Below, in pieces: positions 60,291 through 64,000 of a stretch of DNA of 64,000 nt. The DNA comes from Nocardia acididurans (GTDB taxonomy: Bacteria; Actinomycetota; Actinomycetes; Mycobacteriales; Mycobacteriaceae). Each line of letters begins with the position of its first letter. Within the stretch, counting starts at the first letter, position 1. Below the pieces are notes generated by a model. The model ran no database searches. It saw only the letters and a list, made by a program, of their open reading frames with translations, and was not told the DNA's origin. A program made the position numbers and the translations under genes. The DNA is taken from NCBI RefSeq assembly GCF_016741815.1, contig NZ_JAERRJ010000009.1, positions 1 through 64,000 of the forward strand. The letters are read 5' to 3'.

Positions 60291-62669
60291 ATGAACCGCA
60301 AGACTGTGTTCCGCAACCTGGCGATAGTCGCGGGGTTCCTCCTCGTGATCTATCTGGTCAGCATCTTCAGTGATGACACGCGCGGCTGGCAGAAGGTCGA
60401 CACGTCGGTGGCGCTCTCCCAGCTCCAGGACAAGTCCAATGTCAAGTCTGTTCAGATCGACGACAAAGAACAGCAGCTGCGTATCACCCTGAACAACGGG
60501 AACGACGCAACCGACGGCAAAACTCAGATCCTGGCCAAATACCCCGGGGGCGGCGAGATCTCGCAGGAGATCTTCAATGCCGCGAACGCCACCGGCGCGA
60601 AGGTCAACACCAGCGTGAAACAGGATTCCTGGCTCAGCCAGATCCTGCTCTTCATGCTGCCCATGATCATTCTGCTGGGTCTGTTCATCTTCGTCATGGC
60701 CCGCATGCAGGGCGGCGGCCGCGGCGGCATGATGGGCTTCGGCAAGTCGAAGGCCAAGCAGCTGTCCAAGGACATGCCCAAGACCACCTTCGCCGATGTG
60801 GCGGGCGCGGACGAGGCCGTCGAAGAGCTGTACGAGATCAAGGACTTCCTCCAGAACCCTTCGCGCTACCAGCAATTGGGCGCGAAGATCCCGAAGGGCG
60901 TTCTCCTGTACGGCCCGCCCGGCACCGGTAAGACGCTGCTCGCGCGTGCCGTCGCCGGTGAGGCCGGGGTGCCGTTCTTCACCATCTCCGGTTCCGACTT
61001 CGTCGAGATGTTCGTGGGTGTCGGCGCGTCCCGCGTCCGCGACCTGTTCGACCAGGCCAAGCAGAACAGCCCCTGCATCATCTTCGTGGACGAGATCGAC
61101 GCGGTCGGCCGCCAGCGCGGCGCGGGCCTCGGCGGCGGCCACGACGAGCGTGAGCAGACGCTGAACCAGCTGCTCGTCGAGATGGACGGCTTCGGTGAGC
61201 GCACCGGCGTCATCATCATCGCGGCCACCAACCGGCCCGACATCCTCGATCCCGCGCTGCTGCGCCCGGGTCGTTTCGACCGGCAGATCCCCGTGGGCAA
61301 CCCGGATCTCGCGGGTCGCCGCTCGATCCTGCAGGTGCACTCCAAGGGCAAGCCGATCGCGCCCGACGCCGACCTCGAGGGTCTGGCCAAGCGCACCGTC
61401 GGCATGTCCGGCGCGGACCTCGCCAATGTCATCAACGAGGCCGCACTGCTCACCGCGCGTGAGCACGGCACCGTGATTACCGGTGCGGCCCTTGAAGAGT
61501 CGGTCGACCGCGTCATCGGCGGCCCCCGGCGCAAGTCCCGCATCATCAGCGAGCACGAGAAGAAGATCACCGCCTATCACGAGGCCGGCCACACCCTGGC
61601 CGCCTGGGCGATGCCGGATATCGAGCCCGTCTACAAGGTCACCATCCTGGCGCGCGGCCGCACCGGCGGTCACGCCATGACCGTGCCCGAGGACGACAAG
61701 GGCCTGATGACGCGCTCGGAAATGATTGCGCGCCTGGTCTTCGCGATGGGCGGCCGTGCCGCCGAGGAGCTCGTCTTCCACGAGCCCACCACCGGCGCGT
61801 CCTCCGATATCGACCAGGCCACCAAGACCGCGCGCGCCATGGTCACCGAATACGGCATGAGCGCCCGCCTCGGCGCGGTGCGCTACGGCCAGGAGCAGGG
61901 CGACCCGTTCCTGGGCCGCTCCATGGGCATGAGCTCGGACTACTCGCACGAGGTCGCCCGCGAGATCGACGAGGAGGTGCGCAACCTCATCGAGGCCGCG
62001 CACACCGAGGCGTGGTCGGTGCTCAACGAGTACCGCGACGAACTCGACGCCCTCGCCACCGCGCTGCTCGAGAAGGAGACCCTGCACCGCAAGGAACTCG
62101 AGCAGGTTCTCGCGACCGTCGAAAAGCGCCCGCGCATCACGGCTTTCAACGATTTCGGTGATCGCGTGCCGTCCGACCGCCCGCCGGTGAAGACGCCGCG
62201 CGAACTGGCCGCCGAACGCGGTGAGCCGTGGCCGGAGGAGCCGGTGCGTCCGGTGCGCGCCGCGCAGCCCGCACCCGCCAACGGCGGCTACGGCAGCCCG
62301 GATCCCGGTTACGCCGCCCCGCAGCCCGGCTACGGCTACCCGGCGCCCGCGCCCGCGGGCTACCCGGTGCCGTCCTCGGGCGGCGGTTACCCGCAGCGCG
62401 GGGGCACGCACGGTTCGCGTCCCGACTACGGCGCTCCCGCCGGCTGGTCCGCTCCGGGCTGGCCGCCGCAGGACGACGAGCAGCCCGCCCCCACCCAGGG
62501 TGGTCAGCGTCCGGCGTACGGCGGGTGGGCTCCCGGTGGCGGTTCCCGCTACCAGCAGCCGCCGGAGTACGGCCAGCAGCCGGACTACGGTCAGCCCGCC
62601 CAGCAGCCCGACCCGGCGCACGGCGACGACGACAAGAACGACTGGGACGGACCGAACGGTCGCCGCTGA
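60291..62669 (+). CDS. ftsH: ATP-dependent zinc metalloprotease FtsH
   Basis: Membrane-anchored AAA+ protease of 792 residues. The first membrane helix lies near residues 9-26, the second near 121-141. Walker A GPPGTGKT is near residue 208, SRH region follows, and the zinc motif HEAGH is at about 430-434. The C-terminal 130 residues are an extended Pro/Gly/Tyr tail (PGYAAPQPGYGYP), longer than in most bacteria, typical of actinobacteria. It degrades membrane and short-lived regulatory proteins. ATG 60291 (MNRKTVFRN) is chosen by similarity to mycobacterial FtsH. Confidence 0.96.
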   Translation: MNRKTVFRNLAIVAGFLLVIYLVSIFSDDTRGWQKVDTSVALSQLQDKSNVKSVQIDDKEQQLRITLNNGNDATDGKTQILAKYPGGGEISQEIFNAANATGAKVNTSVKQDSWLSQILLFMLPMIILLGLFIFVMARMQGGGRGGMMGFGKSKAKQLSKDMPKTTFADVAGADEAVEELYEIKDFLQNPSRYQQLGAKIPKGVLLYGPPGTGKTLLARAVAGEAGVPFFTISGSDFVEMFVGVGASRVRDLFDQAKQNSPCIIFVDEIDAVGRQRGAGLGGGHDEREQTLNQLLVEMDGFGERTGVIIIAATNRPDILDPALLRPGRFDRQIPVGNPDLAGRRSILQVHSKGKPIAPDADLEGLAKRTVGMSGADLANVINEAALLTAREHGTVITGAALEESVDRVIGGPRRKSRIISEHEKKITAYHEAGHTLAAWAMPDIEPVYKVTILARGRTGGHAMTVPEDDKGLMTRSEMIARLVFAMGGRAAEELVFHEPTTGASSDIDQATKTARAMVTEYGMSARLGAVRYGQEQGDPFLGRSMGMSSDYSHEVAREIDEEVRNLIEAAHTEAWSVLNEYRDELDALATALLEKETLHRKELEQVLATVEKRPRITAFNDFGDRVPSDRPPVKTPRELAAERGEPWPEEPVRPVRAAQPAPANGGYGSPDPGYAAPQPGYGYPAPAPAGYPVPSSGGGYPQRGGTHGSRPDYGAPAGWSAPGWPPQDDEQPAPTQGGQRPAYGGWAPGGGSRYQQPPEYGQQPDYGQPAQQPDPAHGDDDKNDWDGPNGRR

Positions 62670-62882
62670 CCACGGTCCGGATACCCTCATAGGGTTCGCG
62701 ATCCGAGCCATTCGGGCCAGTGGACCGTGACGGTTCCACCGTCGCGACAGCAAGACGGTTCGCGGCCCGGCTCGGTCCGGCTCGACCTCGGGATGCCTGA
62801 GCGTTTCGAGGCCGGGCGGACCGGGTTTTCGGCGGCCGCGAATGCCGCCCGACGGTGCGGCAATTCAACAAGGAGGTGTCGC

Positions 62883-63503
62883 TTGTCGGCCAACAACCGT
62901 GTCGTCTCCGGCCCGATCGCGCTCGACACCGGTCGGCCGTTCGATCAGGAGCGTGCCGAAGCCGCCGTGCGGGAACTGCTGCTCGCGGTCGGCGAGAACC
63001 CGGATCGTCCCGGGCTCGCCGATACCCCGGCCCGCGTCGCGCGGGCCTACAAGGAAATGTTCGCGGGTCTCTACACCGACCCCTCGGAGGTGCTCAACAC
63101 CACCTTCGACGAGGGGCATCAGGAACTCGTCCTGGTCCGCGACATCCCGATGTACTCCACCTGTGAACACCACCTGGTGGCCTTCCACGGCGTCGCGCAC
63201 GTCGGCTACATCCCCGGCCCGCACGGCCGCGTCACCGGCCTGTCCAAACTGGCCCGCCTGGTCGACCTCTACGCCAAGCGCCCGCAGGTGCAGGAACGCC
63301 TCACCTCGCAGATCGCCGACGCCGTCATGAAGAAGCTCGACCCGCGCGGCGCCATCGTCGTCGTCGAGGCCGAACATCTATGCATGGCCATGCGCGGCAT
63401 CCGCAAGCCCGGCGCGAGCACCACCACCTCGGCGGTGCGCGGCCTGCTGCAGACGAACGCCGCCTCGCGCGCCGAGGCCCTGGACCTCATCCTCCGGAAG
63501 TGA
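62883..63503 (+). CDS. folE: GTP cyclohydrolase I
   Basis: A 206-residue enzyme starting tetrahydrofolate synthesis from GTP. The zinc-site segment YSTCEHHLVAFHG and the C-terminal EAEHLCMAMRG are intact. TTG 62883 is used because AAGGAGG lies six bases upstream, the best ribosome site in the window; upstream in-frame starts would add over 50 unlikely residues. It follows ftsH and precedes folP, as in mycobacteria. Confidence 0.95.
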   Translation: MSANNRVVSGPIALDTGRPFDQERAEAAVRELLLAVGENPDRPGLADTPARVARAYKEMFAGLYTDPSEVLNTTFDEGHQELVLVRDIPMYSTCEHHLVAFHGVAHVGYIPGPHGRVTGLSKLARLVDLYAKRPQVQERLTSQIADAVMKKLDPRGAIVVVEAEHLCMAMRGIRKPGASTTTSAVRGLLQTNAASRAEALDLILRK

Positions 63504-63510
63504 CTGTGTT

Positions 63511-63631
63511 CAATTTGTCCTCCGCTTCGCTCCGGACGGGTTCGCGGCCCTGTTACCCCGATTCTTCCCTCCTCCGCTCCTCCGCTTCGCTCCCCCGCTC
63601 CGTCAGTCCAGAATCGGGGCGGGCCGCGAAC
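63511..63631. repeat. Interspersed hairpin element, copy 2 (inverted)
   Basis: Inverted relative to copy 1 and similar along about 120 bases. Outer arms are at 63540-63550 and 63621-63631 (GGGCCGCGAAC), inner arms CCCCGATTCT (63556-63565) and complement (63610-63619). It sits between folE and folP, in the fol operon. Confidence 0.85.
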
Positions 63632-63657
63632 CTGCGGGGGCTGGGTCGGGGGGAGCG

Positions 63658-64000
63658 GTGACTTCACGCCTGCTGCAGCCGCGCGGGGGGCGCTCCTGCG
63701 TGGTGATGGGGGTTGTGAACGTCACCAGTGACTCGTTTTCCGACGGGGGGCGGTATCTGGATCCGAGTCTGGCGGTGGCGCACGGGTTGGAGCTGTACGC
63801 CATGGGCGCGGATATCGTCGATGTGGGCGGTGAGTCCACGCGGCCCGGTGCGGCGCGGGTGGACCCGGAAATCGAAGCGGCGCGGGTGGTTCCGGTGATC
63901 CGGGAGCTCGCGGCGGCGGGCGTGCCGACCAGTGTGGACACCATGCGGGCGAGCGTCGCCGAGGCGGCGCTGGCGGCGGGCGTGACCATGGTCAACGACG
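63658..64000 (+). CDS. folP: Dihydropteroate synthase, N-terminal part
   Basis: Folate enzyme joining p-aminobenzoate to the pterin; the sulfonamide target. The N-terminal 114 residues are present and run off the right edge. The pterin-site motifs VTSDSFSDGG and VDVGGESTRPGA are intact. GTG 63658 follows GGGGGAGC. Confidence 0.93.
   Translation, partial: MTSRLLQPRGGRSCVVMGVVNVTSDSFSDGGRYLDPSLAVAHGLELYAMGADIVDVGGESTRPGAARVDPEIEAARVVPVIRELAAAGVPTSVDTMRASVAEAALAAGVTMVND

Noticed and set aside
60108..62753. 881-codon minus-strand frame over ftsH
   Set aside because: Antisense shadow of ftsH.

Overview
The window is high-GC actinobacterial DNA with many GTG starts and mycobacterial-type gene families. 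Gene content and order match the M. tuberculosis Rv3608c-Rv3667 stretch as I remember it: acs-dppABCD, the tad/CpaE/DECH-helicase block, cspA, topA, holB, then ppa-dacB-DUF2342-tilS-hpt and ftsH-folE-folP. It lacks the PE/PPE/ESX genes found there in tubercle bacilli. A Nocardia-like member of the Mycobacteriales is the best guess. Three segments of conserved core are separated by variable DNA.

Layout. 1-6.6 kb: acs (cut by the window edge) diverges from a complete peptide ABC importer, with a CRP-like palindrome between them. 6.6-9.6 kb: a 43-bp tandem repeat, a degenerate Fic-like gene, a repeat-rich gap with a candidate Ms1/MTS2823-type small RNA, and a HAD phosphatase. A second candidate RNA of three hairpins follows. 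9.6-18.8 kb: CpaE-like ATPase, TadA, TadB, TadC, a Flp-type pilin, two TadE-like proteins and a DECH helicase. Unusual low-complexity spacers separate several tad genes. 19-24.7 kb: cspA, topA, a DinB-like protein, holB and tRNA-Thr(CGT).

24.9-35.3 kb is metabolic and mixed: a cystathionine-beta-synthase-like enzyme, an SDR, a cysteine desulfurase diverging from an IdeR-boxed heme oxygenase, LysE and MFS exporters, a flavin reductase, a YbaK-type deacylase and a crotonase. 35.3-40.2 kb is core again (ppa, dacB, DUF2342 protease, tilS, hpt).

40.3-60.1 kb is the accessory segment. It holds a LysR regulator and a TetR regulator whose tandem operators face an FAD monooxygenase. An amidase follows. 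Next come a membrane Ser/Thr kinase and a tandem paralogue with degraded catalytic motifs, then a translationally coupled P-loop kinase, a PfkB kinase and a double TerD protein. A PucR regulator faces an aldehyde dehydrogenase-SDR operon across a long palindrome. 60.3-64 kb is ftsH, folE and the start of folP.

Two interspersed repeat families are visible. One is a hairpin element with compensatory arm changes (57.9 and 63.5 kb). The other is a GC-rich repeat (7.8-8.0, 27.96 and 33.5 kb). The most interesting item is the kinase/pseudokinase pair with its decapeptide repeat; the candidate Ms1-like RNA is next.
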